From an uncultured Thiohalocapsa sp. (GTDB lineage Bacteria > Pseudomonadota > Gammaproteobacteria > Chromatiales > Chromatiaceae): a stretch of 63,084 nucleotides of DNA. Made by a program: the position numbers and the translations under genes. Below, one piece after another: positions 1-10,572 of this stretch (position 1 is the stretch's first letter; the number at the start of each line of letters is the position of its first letter). A model generated the notes under the pieces. The model saw only the letters and a program-made list of their open reading frames with translations. It searched no databases and was not told where the DNA came from. The stretch covers positions 1 to 63,084 of the forward strand of contig NZ_CAJXYK010000036.1 in the NCBI RefSeq assembly GCF_913063425.1, in the 5' to 3' direction.

Positions 1-30
1 AACAACAATCGCATCCGGAGTGAAGGGTCT

Positions 31-1083
31 ATGACCGAGACTAGCCAGCCAGCGAACGACGCCGCGCAACTCGCAGGGGAAGAAACCCTGCTGACGCCGC
101 GTTTCTACAAAACGGACTACGCCGCCATGGATCGCCTTGATGTCGGGCCCGTGCGCGAGGCATGGGATGCCTTGATGGCGGAGTTCGAGGCGGATGTAAA
201 CCGCGGGCATTTTCGCCAGGATGAAGCGTTCCAGGCGGAGGTGAAGGCGCTGCCCCCGGCTTTACGAGCGGAATTCTTGGATTTCCTGATCAGCTCAGTG
301 ACTGCGGAATTCTCTGGCTGCGTCCTCTATGCGGACATCAAGCAACGCGCCAAGAATCCGGATATCCGCCGCGTCATGGGGTATATGGCTCGGGATGAGG
401 CTCGGCATGCGGGCTTCATCAATCGCACGCTAAAAGATCTCGGTGTCGGTGTCGATCTCGCTTATCTCAAGCAAGCGAAGCACTACACGCACTTCCGACC
501 GAAGTTCATTTTCTATGCAACCTATTTGTCCGAGAAGATCGGCTACGCGCGCTACATCACCATCTTCCGACACCTCGAGCGGCACCCCGAGTATCGTTTC
601 CACCCGATCTTTCGCTGGTTCGAGCAGTGGTGTAACGACGAATTTCGACATGGCGAGGTGTTTGCACTCATCATGCGGGCGCACCCGGAATTGCTGACAG
701 GACTGAACAAGCTCTGGATTCGGTTCTTCGTGCTATCGGTTTACGCCACCATGTTCGTCCGCGATCACGCCCGCCCGGAGTTGTATCAGGCTCTCGGCAT
801 CGACCCCGATGCATTCGATGCACGCGTATTCGCAATCACCACAGAGATCACGCGGCAGGTCTTCCCGCTGACGCTCGACACTGACCACCCACGCTTTCAG
901 CGGGGTCTCTTACGCTTGAGTGATATCAGCCGACGTCTGGACGCCGCGCGCGGTGGCTGGCTGGATCCGCTGCGTCGTCTGGGGCTGCGCGCGTCGGCGG
1001 CGGTGACCTTCACCTCGCTGTTCCTGATCCCCGCCAAGCGTAACGCGCTGCCGGCACAGCCCCTGCTCGCCCCCACTTGGTAG
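31..1083 (+). CDS. acsF: Mg-protoporphyrin IX monomethyl ester oxidative cyclase AcsF
   Basis: Oxygen-dependent cyclase that forms the isocyclic ring E of (bacterio)chlorophyll from Mg-protoporphyrin IX monomethyl ester. The 350-aa protein has the usual family length and shows the two diiron half-sites of the ferritin-like fold: Glu93 followed by DEARH at 122-126, and a later Glu followed by DEFRH at 203-207. The ATG is preceded by GGAG about 12 nt upstream. The next gene, puhE, starts 9 nt after the stop, the arrangement seen in proteobacterial photosynthesis clusters. Base composition looks clearly less GC-rich than in genes after 4 kb. The oxygen-dependent cyclase implies that pigment can be made in the presence of oxygen. 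Confidence 0.94.
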   Translation: MTETSQPANDAAQLAGEETLLTPRFYKTDYAAMDRLDVGPVREAWDALMAEFEADVNRGHFRQDEAFQAEVKALPPALRAEFLDFLISSVTAEFSGCVLYADIKQRAKNPDIRRVMGYMARDEARHAGFINRTLKDLGVGVDLAYLKQAKHYTHFRPKFIFYATYLSEKIGYARYITIFRHLERHPEYRFHPIFRWFEQWCNDEFRHGEVFALIMRAHPELLTGLNKLWIRFFVLSVYATMFVRDHARPELYQALGIDPDAFDARVFAITTEITRQVFPLTLDTDHPRFQRGLLRLSDISRRLDAARGGWLDPLRRLGLRASAAVTFTSLFLIPAKRNALPAQPLLAPTW

Positions 1084-1092
1084 CGTGCTGCG

Positions 1093-2061
1093 GTGATAGT
1101 GAGTTACGGAATTGCCGTCGGCTATGCGCTGTTCCTGTGGTGGTTCAGCACCGGCGTCATTCTGTATCTGGACAAGCGTCCCGAGCATACTTACCCCTGG
1201 AGCCTCGCCGGGGGCACGCTGGCCCTCGTCATCGCCTTCGGCGCGTTGGTGTGGAGCCGAGACATGGGTACGGTGGCCGGCGCCTACGTGGGCTTCACCG
1301 CTGGGGTCGTCATCTGGGGCTGGATGGAGATGAGCTATTTCATGGGCTTCATCACCGGCCCGCGCAAACTGCCTTGTCCCGAGAACTGTCATGGCTGGCA
1401 GCGTTTCCGCCTGGCGCTGTCCACGAGCCTCTATCATGAGCTTGTCATTGTCGCCGCCGCCGGTCTCATGCTGTGGCTCACTTGGGGAGCGGTGAATGCG
1501 GTGGGGACTTGGACCTATCTGATTCTGTGGTTGATGCGCTGGAGCGCAAAGCTGAATCTGTTTCTGGGCGTTCCCAACCTCAACGAAGATTGGCTGCCAG
1601 AGCGCATCCGATTCCTGACCTCCTATCTCGCCAAGCGTCCCATGAACCTGCTGTTCCCGGTTTCCGTGAGTGTGGCGACTGTCATCATGTGTCTGCTGGT
1701 GGATACCGCGGTGGAGTTGCCCGCCGGCAGCTTCACCGGCGTTGCGCTGATGCTGGCCGCTACCCTATTGGCCTTGGCGATCCTGGAGCATTGGTTCCTG
1801 GTGCTGCCGCTTACCGACGGAGCACTCTGGCGCTGGGCACTTGGGGCGGGCGCCGAGAATGGCGCCGACACCGAAACGACGGCGCATCGTGTGCAGCAGG
1901 CGTCGCCGGGCGGTGATGGTGGAGCAGGGCCGGTGGCGGCGACACGCAGGACGACACAGCGCATGGTCTCGCCCCAGCCCACCGCTGTCTTCCCAGAACC
2001 AGACTACGAGTCGGCTACCCTTCGGGCTCCGGGGGGATTGAGTGTGACACCGAGCACTTAG
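1093..2061 (+). CDS. puhE: Photosynthetic complex assembly protein PuhE
   Basis: Polytopic inner-membrane protein of the PuhE family (DUF3623), linked to assembly of the reaction centre/light-harvesting complex. The 322-aa product starts at GTG and has about seven hydrophobic segments. A conserved loop reads WGWMEMSYFMGFITGP, and a second reads NLFLGVPNLNEDWLPE, both typical of the family. It lies 9 nt behind acsF, so the two are almost certainly cotranscribed. The last 70 or so residues, after ALGAG, are low-complexity and hydrophilic and look like a species-specific tail. Function is from family knowledge; I see no catalytic motif. Confidence 0.9.
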   Translation: MIVSYGIAVGYALFLWWFSTGVILYLDKRPEHTYPWSLAGGTLALVIAFGALVWSRDMGTVAGAYVGFTAGVVIWGWMEMSYFMGFITGPRKLPCPENCHGWQRFRLALSTSLYHELVIVAAAGLMLWLTWGAVNAVGTWTYLILWLMRWSAKLNLFLGVPNLNEDWLPERIRFLTSYLAKRPMNLLFPVSVSVATVIMCLLVDTAVELPAGSFTGVALMLAATLLALAILEHWFLVLPLTDGALWRWALGAGAENGADTETTAHRVQQASPGGDGGAGPVAATRRTTQRMVSPQPTAVFPEPDYESATLRAPGGLSVTPST

Positions 2062-2618
2062 CGCCGCTCGACGGGACTGAGCGGTAGGCGCCGTTCGCAG
2101 GCAGCTTGATGTCGATCAACGACGCTGTGGGATACCTTGTCTAAGTTAGGAGTCGCGAGCACGGCGATCTTGCGTCCGTACTGGCGGGCGCTTCATGCCG
2201 CAGCGATGGGATCTTTTCGTTGCCAGACCAGCTGGCGAGTCAGTGCGCTGTTCGGTAGTAGCGATGATCGGCGCGTGGCGATGGGTCGCCCCAGGCCGGG
2301 CGGTGCGGTGGCTGACTCGGCCGCAGGCGCCGGCGCTGCAGTAGCCTTTGGCGTGGATCCATCGCACGCTGCCGCCGGGGAGTCGAGCTTGCTGCGTTGT
2401 TTCTAGACTAGGGAGGTCTTGACTTCGCCGGGGGAAAGACGCTTCGCCCCGCCCGCCGGGCGTGGCTCAGCCAGCAGGCCGTCAGCAACTGCTCGCGCCT
2501 CCCGATGCCTGCGGCCCGCGTCGGGCGCAAGTGCTCGGGCGTATCGCTCCGCCGGGGACGGTGTCCATACGCGCCCACGATTGCCATGTCACCCGGAAAT
2601 CACAGAGGCTACGCCACT
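2062..2618. other. Long leader/intergenic region between puhE and hemN
   Basis: About 557 bp with no convincing gene. An open frame at 2137-2406 has no recognisable protein character and begins at TTG. The notable content is the FNR/Anr-type palindrome at 2106-2119 with a possible -10 element near 2139-2144, which would give hemN a leader of roughly 460 nt. Confidence 0.5.
2106..2119 (+). promoter_or_regulatory. FNR/Anr-type operator upstream of hemN
   Basis: The sequence TTGAT-GTCG-ATCAA is an exact match to the FNR/Anr consensus TTGAT-N4-ATCAA. About 30 nt from its centre lies TCTAAG (2139-2144), a 4/6 match to a sigma-70 -10 box, the spacing expected for a class II FNR-activated promoter. 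Anaerobic activation of hemN by FNR-family regulators is known in other bacteria; the assignment here is inference. Confidence 0.6.
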
Positions 2619-3983
2619 ATGTCCACCGCTGCACCCGCAGAGCGCCCTCTGGAATTGGCTCGACGGTCGATGGGACGGGGGAGGCGTGTCCAATCGATGG
2701 TATACACTCCCGGCCGGGCCGGCGACTATGGTGCCGAGGACTACGCGCAAGATCTCGCCATCATCGCACAACGGCCCAGCGAGACCTTGTCATTGTATGT
2801 GCACATTCCCTTTTGTGCCGGACGTTGCCTCTATTGTGGTTGCAATACCACGGTCACCCATGACAGCGCGCGCATGGATGCCTATCTGGACGCTCTGGAT
2901 CGGGAAATGGCGATGGTCGCGGAGCGTATCGATGGCAACCGTGACGTCCTGCAAGTACATCTCGCCGGCGGCACACCCAATTACTTGAGTGAGGCCCAGC
3001 TCACGCGTCTGACGGAGATGCTGGAGCGACGCTTTCATATCGTTGCGGAAACGGAGCGCTCCATCGAGTGTGATCCGCGGCGTAGCTCGGCGGGGCAGTT
3101 GGAGCTATTGCATGCGCTTGGCTTCCGCAGTATTGGCTTCGGTGTGCAGGATCTCGATCCGGATGTGCAGCGGGCCATCGGCCGCGTCCAGTCCGAAGAG
3201 CTCATTCGCGACGTCTACTGGATGGCCCGAGAGATCGGCTTCGACAGCATCGGTTTCGACCTCATCTACGGCCTCCCCCAGCAAACCGCAGCCACTTTCG
3301 ATCGCACCGTAGACACCGTGCTGGAATTGGCCCCCGATCGGGTGGCCTGCTTCGGCTACGCCCGGCAGACCCTCAGCGGCCCGCACCAGCACGCCATCGA
3401 CGTCCATGAGCTTCCCGGTAACGCCGAGCGTGAGCAGCTCTTTCGCAACGCTGTTTCCGCCTTCGGTCAGGCGGGCTATGCCTGGATCGGGCTGGATACC
3501 TTTACGTTGGAGACCGATGACCTTGCCCTCGCCCAGGGCGAGGGTCGGTTGCACCGTAACTGCATCGGTTACACGGCCACACCGAGCGCCCATATTGCCG
3601 GGCTCGGCGCCGGTGCCGTCGGCGAGCTGCGGGGCACTTGTGTCCAAAATCAGCTCAACTTGGATGACTGGCGACATGACGTGGATGCCCGTCGCATGCC
3701 GGTGGCTCGTGGGCGCAGGCTCAGTGCGCTGGACCGCCGCCGGCGCGACGCCATCTCACATCTGATCTGTAACCTGGAGCTGCCGCAGAAGATGGCGGAC
3801 GGTTGCCTGGATGACGAATACCGCCGCCTTGCGGCTCACGCCGGTGACGGTCTGGTGGAGGCGTGGCCGCAAGGCCTGCGCGTCACCGAGGCCGGGCGTT
3901 TCTTCCTGCGTGAGCTCTGCACCGAGCATGACGCTGACTTCCACTGGGATCGCGCACGTTGGCATTTCTCACATTCCGACTGA
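2619..3983 (+). CDS. hemN: Oxygen-independent coproporphyrinogen III oxidase HemN
   Basis: Radical SAM enzyme that decarboxylates coproporphyrinogen III to protoporphyrinogen IX without oxygen, supplying heme and bacteriochlorophyll. From the ATG at 2619 the protein is 454 aa, close to the E. coli HemN length. It carries the CX3CX2CXC cluster motif at Cys66, Cys70, Cys73 and Cys75 in the context YVHIPFCAGRCLYCGC; the fourth Cys separates true HemN from HemW-like proteins. GGTPNYL follows as the SAM-binding GGTP motif. Longer in-frame starts exist at 2505 and 2586, but 2619 fits the family and has CAGAGG upstream. Its place beside bchJ and downstream of acsF/puhE points to a role in anaerobic pigment synthesis. 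Confidence 0.9.
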   Translation: MSTAAPAERPLELARRSMGRGRRVQSMVYTPGRAGDYGAEDYAQDLAIIAQRPSETLSLYVHIPFCAGRCLYCGCNTTVTHDSARMDAYLDALDREMAMVAERIDGNRDVLQVHLAGGTPNYLSEAQLTRLTEMLERRFHIVAETERSIECDPRRSSAGQLELLHALGFRSIGFGVQDLDPDVQRAIGRVQSEELIRDVYWMAREIGFDSIGFDLIYGLPQQTAATFDRTVDTVLELAPDRVACFGYARQTLSGPHQHAIDVHELPGNAEREQLFRNAVSAFGQAGYAWIGLDTFTLETDDLALAQGEGRLHRNCIGYTATPSAHIAGLGAGAVGELRGTCVQNQLNLDDWRHDVDARRMPVARGRRLSALDRRRRDAISHLICNLELPQKMADGCLDDEYRRLAAHAGDGLVEAWPQGLRVTEAGRFFLRELCTEHDADFHWDRARWHFSHSD

Positions 3984-4737
3984 GGCGCGGCATGCCCAGG
4001 CGCCGGCGAGGACCGCCGGCGGGGCAGGGCCGCCGCCGCGCCGGCCGCCGGGCCGTGATCGCCCGGCATCGGGCGCACCTGCGCAGGCGTGCCCGCCGTT
4101 GAGCGAGGCGGGCCAATCTGCGGGCGCACATGCGCCGGCGGCCGATGCGCTGCCGCGCATCGGGCCCAATGCCATCATCCGTGTCGCTGAGGTGCTCGGC
4201 AGCCGCCCGGACGATGCCGAGCGCGTGTTCGCGGCGGCGGGGCTCTGCCATCACCTGGCGAGCCCACCTGAGCAGATGGTGGACGAGCGGGATGTGATCG
4301 CCCTTCAGCAGGCGCTGCGGCGCACGCTCGGCATGGACGCGGCCCGCGCCGTGTCCTTCGACGCAGGGCTTCGCACCGGTGACTATCTGCTCGCCCACCG
4401 CATCCCGCGGCCGGCGCAGCGCGTGCTGCGGCTGCTGCCGCCGGGGCCCGCGAGCCGCATGCTGCTGAAGGCCGTCGGCCGCCATGCCTGGACCTTCTCC
4501 GGCAGCGGGGCATTCAGCTTCGTCCCCCGCAGCCTGCTGCACCGCCGGCCCGTGCAGGTGCGCATCGACGGCTGCCCCATCTGCCGCGGCAGCCATGCCG
4601 AGGTGCCCGTCTGCGATTTCTACACCGGCGCCTTCGAGCGGCTGTTCCGCACGCTGGTGAGCCGCCGTACGCAAGTGCGGGAGGTGCAGTGCCAGGCGCA
4701 GGGCGCGGACGCCTGCGTGTTTGAGATGCGTTGGTGA
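3928..4737 (+). CDS. bchJ: BchJ-like 4-vinyl reductase (V4R) domain protein
   Basis: V4R-domain protein of the BchJ type, a photosynthesis-cluster family once assigned as divinyl reductase and now thought to act in handling bacteriochlorophyll precursors. The conserved part begins at RIGPNAIIRVAEVL (about 4156) and ends with the Cys-rich V4R signature: Cys residues near CPICRG, VCDFYTGAF, VQCQA and ACVFEM. The start is uncertain: the only in-frame ATG near the end of hemN is at 3928, overlapping hemN by 56 nt, and a TTG at 4099 would give a shorter protein closer to the domain. The Pro/Ala/Arg-rich stretch between them looks like linker or non-coding sequence. GC is higher than in acsF/puhE. 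Confidence 0.8.
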   Translation: MTLTSTGIAHVGISHIPTEARHAQAPARTAGGAGPPPRRPPGRDRPASGAPAQACPPLSEAGQSAGAHAPAADALPRIGPNAIIRVAEVLGSRPDDAERVFAAAGLCHHLASPPEQMVDERDVIALQQALRRTLGMDAARAVSFDAGLRTGDYLLAHRIPRPAQRVLRLLPPGPASRMLLKAVGRHAWTFSGSGAFSFVPRSLLHRRPVQVRIDGCPICRGSHAEVPVCDFYTGAFERLFRTLVSRRTQVREVQCQAQGADACVFEMRW

Positions 4738-4771
4738 GCTGTCGGCGCCGCTGCGTCGGCGGTGGCTGGTC

Positions 4772-5215
4772 TCAGTGCAGCCGGCCGCCTGCGCTCGTAG
4801 GCTCTGCTGGGTGCTGCGGCGGCTCCACCAGCGGCAGGGTGGCGTGGTGCAGCACCATGCGCCAGCCGTCGTTGGTGCGGCGGTAGACATTGGTGGCGAG
4901 CACCCGGGTCAGGTCGTCGCTGTCGGCGTCTTGCGGGCCGATGCGCTCCTCCACCAAGTGAACGCTGAGATCGCCTGCCCCGGCGCGATGCAGCAGCCGG
5001 TGGCGGACCGTCGGCGCTGCGGCCCCGGCGAAGATCTGCCGCCAGCTCGCCAGCACGGCCCCGGTGCCGATGAGGAGGTCGCCACCCGGGTGGATGCAGC
5101 GTGCCTCGTCGCCCGTATGCCAGACCTGCGCCATGGCGCCGAGGTCCGTGCCGGCGAAGGCGCTGTAGAAGGCGGCCTCCGCGTCGTCCGGTGTGCTGAG
5201 CCTGGCTTCGGTCAT
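4772..5215 (-). CDS. SnoaL/NTF2-like nuclear transport factor 2 family protein
   Basis: A 147-aa protein with the cone-shaped NTF2-like fold pattern (DUF4440/SnoaL type): an N-terminal helix around DDAEAAFYSAFAGTDLGAM, the strand WHTGDEARCIHPGG, and C-terminal strands ending NDGWRMVLHHATL. Families of this kind bind small molecules or act as accessory domains; no substrate can be named. It is convergent with bchJ, the two stops lying 34 nt apart. The start ATG at 5215 gives the family's usual length. Confidence 0.75.
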   Translation of the reverse strand: MTEARLSTPDDAEAAFYSAFAGTDLGAMAQVWHTGDEARCIHPGGDLLIGTGAVLASWRQIFAGAAAPTVRHRLLHRAGAGDLSVHLVEERIGPQDADSDDLTRVLATNVYRRTNDGWRMVLHHATLPLVEPPQHPAEPTSAGGRLH

Positions 5216-5245
5216 GGTACTTGCCTGCGTGGCAGGGCGCGCCCG

Positions 5246-5662
5246 TCAGCGCACCACGTCGATCAGGTGCAGGTCCGGGGCCAGGTCCAGGCCGAGGAAG
5301 CTTTTGATCGCATAACCCACCAGCACCAGCAGCACCGTGACAGGTACCAGCAGGACGCCGGTCAGCAGCACCGCGCCCGCCACGGCACCGAGCAGGCGCT
5401 TGCGGCGCGCTTCCTGCTCGCGGGCATCCGTCCTGCGGTCGCGTCCCGCAAGCAGCACGTAGTACCAGCGCGTGAAGCCCAGCGGTATGGTGCCGCGCAC
5501 GTCGATGCTGTGGCGGCGGATGGGTCGGCTCGCGTCGATGGCGTCGCGGATGCTGCGGAACTGGTGCTCGGTCAGCGAGGCGAGCACGTCCGGGTCGATC
5601 CTGGCGAGCACCCCGCGGGTATAGGGGGCGAGGCTCGGATCATCCAGACTGACTTGCTTCAT
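5246..5662 (-). CDS. Small conserved membrane protein of unknown function
   Basis: A 138-aa protein starting at ATG 5660-5662 (MKQVSLDDPSLAPYTRGV). The N-terminal 90 residues are soluble, with helical character and the phrase IDPDVLASLTEHQFRSIRDAI; a basic segment (RTDAREQEARRKRLL) precedes one long or two short transmembrane segments rich in Val/Leu (LLGAVAGAVLLTGVLLVPVTVLLVLVGYAI). A longer start would run into tRNA-Leu and is rejected. I do not recognise the family. It precedes the NTF2-like gene on the same strand with a gap of about 30 bp, so the two may be cotranscribed. Confidence 0.6.
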   Translation of the reverse strand: MKQVSLDDPSLAPYTRGVLARIDPDVLASLTEHQFRSIRDAIDASRPIRRHSIDVRGTIPLGFTRWYYVLLAGRDRRTDAREQEARRKRLLGAVAGAVLLTGVLLVPVTVLLVLVGYAIKSFLGLDLAPDLHLIDVVR

Positions 5663-5706
5663 GACCGGACTGCGGTGCAGGCGCCGTGGAGCCACGGCTG
5701 GGAGGT

Positions 5707-5793
5707 TGGTACCGGGGACGAGACTCGAACTCGTAAGGTGTTGCCACCGGTGGATTTTGAGTCCACTGCGTCTACCAATTCCGCCACCCCGGC
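5707..5793 (-). tRNA. tRNA-Leu (anticodon CAA)
   Basis: Read on the minus strand, an 87-nt class II tRNA: acceptor GCCGGGG pairing with CCCCGGT, D-arm GGCGGAATTGGTAGACGC, anticodon stem GTGGA/TCCAC with loop CTCAAAA (anticodon CAA, codon UUG), a long variable arm, T-arm ACGAGTTCGAGTCTCGT, and an encoded CCA. Confidence 0.95.
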
Positions 5794-5841
5794 AGGCGAC
5801 TTGCCATAATACCCCGATGTGGCCCCGCGGCGGAACACCCC

Positions 5842-6879
5842 ATGCGACGCAGTGATTTCCAGTTCGACCTGCCTCCGGAGCTGATCGCCCAGCGACCGCT
5901 GCCGGAGCGCACCGCAAGCCGGCTGCTGGTGCTTGACGGCCCGAGTGGCCGGCACCAGGACCGGATGTTCGCGGATCTGCCGGCGTTGCTGGCCCCGAAT
6001 GATCTGCTGGTGTTCAACGACACACGGGTGCTGCCGGCGCGGCTGTTCGCGCGCAAGGAGTCGGGCGGTCAGGCGGAGATCCTGGTGGAGCGGCTGGTGG
6101 ACCCGCGGCGGGTCACCGCGCATGTGCGCGCGAGCAAGTCGCCGCGCCCCGGCACGCGGCTGCTGCTGGCGGAGGGCGAGGTGCTGCAGGTGGCGGGCCG
6201 GGAGGAGGGGCTTTTCGTGCTGGTGAGCGAGTCCGCGGATTTCGCCGCCCTTATGACCCGCCACGGCCACACGCCGCTGCCGCCCTACATCGACCGTGCG
6301 GACGATGCCCAGGACCGCGAGCGCTACCAGACCGTCTACAGCCGCCGGGACGGCGCGGTGGCCGCGCCCACCGCGGGGCTCCACTTCGACTCGGCGATGC
6401 TGGAGCGCGTTCGGGCAATGGGCATCGACATCGCCCATGTGACCCTGCACGTGGGCGCCGGCACCTTCCAGCCGGTGCGCGAGGACGATCTGACCAAGCA
6501 TCGCATGCACGCGGAATGGCTGGAGGTGAGCGAGCAGGTCTGCACGCAGGTGGCGGCGGCGCGGGCCCGCGGTGGCCGGGTGGTGGCCGTGGGCACGACC
6601 ACCGTCCGCAGTCTGGAGACGGCGGCGGCGTCCGGTGCCCTGGAGCCCTTCTGCGGTGACAGCCGCCTGTTCATCCGTCCGGGCTATCGCTTCCGCGTCA
6701 TCGACGCCATGCTGACCAATTTTCACCTGCCGGAGTCGACGCTGCTGATGCTGGTGAGCGCCTTCGCCGGCTATGGCCCTGTCATGGCCGCTTACCGGCA
6801 CGCGGTGGCCGAGCGCTACCGGTTCTTCTCCTACGGGGATGCGATGTTTCTGACCCGGGCGGAGGCTGCGGCGGACTGA
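5842..6879 (+). CDS. queA: S-adenosylmethionine:tRNA ribosyltransferase-isomerase QueA
   Basis: Transfers and isomerises the ribosyl group of SAM onto 7-aminomethyl-7-deazaguanine in tRNA to give epoxyqueuosine, the step after Tgt. The 345-aa protein has the family hallmarks [16 protein letters not shown] at the N-terminus, [22 protein letters not shown] near residue 170, [14 protein letters not shown], and [17 protein letters not shown] near the C-terminus. It lies 1.9 kb upstream of tgt on the same strand, with msrA on the other strand between, so the classical queA-tgt pair is interrupted here. The start codon is 48 nt from the divergent tRNA-Leu. Confidence 0.95.
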   Translation: MRRSDFQFDLPPELIAQRPLPERTASRLLVLDGPSGRHQDRMFADLPALLAPNDLLVFNDTRVLPARLFARKESGGQAEILVERLVDPRRVTAHVRASKSPRPGTRLLLAEGEVLQVAGREEGLFVLVSESADFAALMTRHGHTPLPPYIDRADDAQDRERYQTVYSRRDGAVAAPTAGLHFDSAMLERVRAMGIDIAHVTLHVGAGTFQPVREDDLTKHRMHAEWLEVSEQVCTQVAAARARGGRVVAVGTTTVRSLETAAASGALEPFCGDSRLFIRPGYRFRVIDAMLTNFHLPESTLLMLVSAFAGYGPVMAAYRHAVAERYRFFSYGDAMFLTRAEAAAD

Positions 6880-6952
6880 CGCGCGCGTCGGCGATGGGCG
6901 GGCCAGGGCGTCACGGATGGCGCCGAGGATGGCGGTAACGTTCTGAGCGGGC

Positions 6953-6979
6953 AAAAAAAAGCGCGGCGGGCGCCGCGCT
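6953..6979 (-). terminator. Intrinsic terminator, minus strand
   Basis: AGCGCGGC (6960-6967) and GCCGCGCT (6972-6979) form an 8-bp GC stem with a 4-nt loop, followed on the minus strand by a run of eight T. It ends leftward transcripts, either of msrA or of the small RNA proposed at 6953-7074. Confidence 0.85.
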
Positions 6980-7074
6980 GTAAGATTACCACCAAAGGAG
7001 GATGGAGGAGTGCACTGAAGAACTGCATATCTTCAGTACATCAACAGTTTCTTAAATACCGATGAAGCTGTCAA
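6953..7074 (-). ncRNA. Candidate small RNA with anti-Shine-Dalgarno-like tract
   Basis: Read leftward from about 7074 the sequence has TTGACA (7074-7069), a hairpin with arms CTGAAGA/TCTTCAG, an unpaired pyrimidine tract CACTCCTCCATCCTCC complementary to ribosome binding sites, then a strong intrinsic terminator. There is no open frame of note. A single-stranded CU-rich seed between two hairpins is typical of Hfq-type regulatory RNAs. The -10 element at the expected distance from TTGACA is poor, so the promoter is uncertain. It could instead be the structured 3' end of the msrA transcript. Confidence 0.4.
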
Positions 7075-7233
7075 CCCCTTCCTACACTTTTCTGATATGT
7101 CTCTGTCAGCCCGAAACCGACGCTCGCGTGGATCTGTCCACCCCTTAAGGGGCAGCCGGCCCGCAGCGTCCACGCCTTGACCGGGTTGCATTGACAATTC
7201 GCAATGGCGTCAGGGCAACAAGACCGTGCCCGG

Positions 7234-7878
7234 TCAGGCGGCCGCCGGATAGCGCACGCCGCAACCGCCATGCCCGCAGTAGCCCCCAGGGTTCTTGGCG
7301 AGGTACTGCTGGTGGTAGTCCTCGGCGTAGTAGAAGGTAGGCGCCGGCAGGATCTCTGTCGTGATGGCCGCATTGCGGCCGGCTGCCGCCAGCGCCTCCT
7401 GGTAGCGGGCGAGGCTGCCGCGGGCGGCGGCGAGCTGCTGGTCATCGCTGCAATAGATGCCGGAGCGGTACTGGGTGCCCACATCGTTGCCCTGGCGCAT
7501 GCCCTGGGTGGGGTCGTGGCCCTCCCAGAAGGCGGCGAGGAGCTGCTCGTAGTCGACGGTCTGCAGGTCGTAGACCACGCGCACCACCTCGTTGTGCCCG
7601 GTCATGCCGGAGCAGACTTCTTCGTAGGTGGGGTTCGGCGTGAAGCCGCCGGCGTAGCCGACTGCCGTGCTGTAGACCCCCGGCAGCTCCCAGAACAGGC
7701 GCTCGGCGCCCCAGAAGCAGCCCATACCGAACAGGGCCTGCTGCATGCCGTCGGGAAACGGCGGCTGAATAGGGTTGCCGCTGACGTGATGGCGGTTGGT
7801 CACCGGCATGGCGGTGTCCCGGCCCGGCAGGGCCTGCTCGGCACTCGGCATTTCGGTCTTCTTGCGGAACATGAACAT
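7234..7878 (-). CDS. msrA: Peptide-methionine (S)-S-oxide reductase MsrA
   Basis: Repairs methionine-S-sulfoxide in proteins and free methionine with thioredoxin as reductant. The 214-aa protein has the catalytic motif GMGCFWGAE with Cys54, followed by the family blocks [28 protein letters not shown], and [12 protein letters not shown]. The C-terminal CGHGGCG supplies candidate resolving cysteines. The extra 40 or so N-terminal residues resemble those of E. coli-type long MsrA; there is no signal peptide, so it should be cytoplasmic. It stands alone on the minus strand between queA and the HAD/tgt pair. The intrinsic terminator at 6953-6979 is about 255 bp downstream. Confidence 0.95.
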   Translation of the reverse strand: MFMFRKKTEMPSAEQALPGRDTAMPVTNRHHVSGNPIQPPFPDGMQQALFGMGCFWGAERLFWELPGVYSTAVGYAGGFTPNPTYEEVCSGMTGHNEVVRVVYDLQTVDYEQLLAAFWEGHDPTQGMRQGNDVGTQYRSGIYCSDDQQLAAARGSLARYQEALAAAGRNAAITTEILPAPTFYYAEDYHQQYLAKNPGGYCGHGGCGVRYPAAA

Positions 7879-8094
7879 GGCGGATCTCCCCTGGTGTCCT
7901 GCGGGTCGCGCGCCCCCGAACGGGCGCGGCGGCTGGCCGGCCGCGGTTTCGCCGGCCCGGGCGTGGGTGCAGAATTGGGCGCCATGCCCTGGTTACCAAG
8001 CACAGGCGAAGCCATGCCTTCTCATGCCCCTGCCCCCGCCGGCCATCCTCTCAGCGCCGAGGATGATGCCCGCCACTCAGTCGCCGTCGAGACC

Positions 8095-9922
<1,828 letters not shown>

Positions 9923-9952
9923 ACTCGCCGTGTCGGCCTCCGGGATTGCTCC

Positions 9953-10333
9953 ATGACACTCACCCAAGACGACATCGATTTCATCAAGACCAACATGGCT
10001 GACTGGCTGGTCGAGCAGAGCCTCGGCAAGCCCGCGGCGGTCTATGAGATCGAGCTGCGTGAGCGCATGGTGCGGGTCGAGGAAGAGCTCAAGCACCAGC
10101 GCGAGCTGATGCGCCAGGGCTTCGCGCAGGTGGAAAAGCGCTTCGAGCAGGTAGACAAGCGCTTCGAGCAGGTGGACAAGCGCTTGGAGCAGGTGGACAA
10201 GCGCTTCGAGAGTGTGCAGCAGGACATCCGCGAGCTGCAGCGGCGCATGGACCGCTTCATGGTCTGGTCCTTCGGCTCCACGGTTGCCGTCGGCGGGCTG
10301 GTTGTGATACTCGTCAAGTTCTGGAATCCGTGA
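9953..10333 (+). CDS. Tail-anchored coiled-coil protein with heptad repeats
   Basis: A 126-aa protein. Residues about 40-95 form a continuous coiled coil in which VDKRFEQ-type heptads recur four to five times; at DNA level this is a 21-bp tandem repeat (about 10129-10210), so the count can vary by slippage without breaking the frame. A single hydrophobic helix (VWSFGSTVAVGGLVVILVKF) lies at the very C-terminus, giving a tail-anchored topology. Similar short coiled-coil proteins are widespread and uncharacterised. It starts 30 nt after tgt and could be translated from the same mRNA. Confidence 0.75.
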   Translation: MTLTQDDIDFIKTNMADWLVEQSLGKPAAVYEIELRERMVRVEEELKHQRELMRQGFAQVEKRFEQVDKRFEQVDKRLEQVDKRFESVQQDIRELQRRMDRFMVWSFGSTVAVGGLVVILVKFWNP

Positions 10334-10572
10334 CGCGCCAGTCCTGGCAGCTGCGCCGGGGCCTGTTCCGACACCTACAGGTCACGTAAGGCGTGCCGGG
10401 GCAGGAGCAGGTCTTTGCCATGCTGCGAACCGGGGCGACGCCGCCGCCGCGGCGAGTGCTGCCGAGCGCGTCCTCACCATCGAGGCCATACCGGCGCCGT
10501 TGTTGGAGCGGATCGGGGAGTAAGGCGCGGCGGGACGGAGAAGAGCTGCCAGACTGCGCTGCGGGTACCGGC

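Noticed and set aside
2137-2406. Small protein between puhE and hemN
   Set aside because: TTG start without ribosome binding site, no recognisable composition, and it would overlap the proposed FNR-dependent transcription start.
6990-7020. Leader peptide behind the AAAGGAGGATGGAGGAG purine tract on the plus strand
   Set aside because: The nearest start, GTG, is followed after one codon by TGA; the tract is better explained as the complement of a CU-rich RNA.
10394-10524. Short frame ending ERVLTIEAIPAPLLERIGE before the DUF29 gene
   Set aside because: Could be a gene remnant, but no start, family or neighbour supports it.
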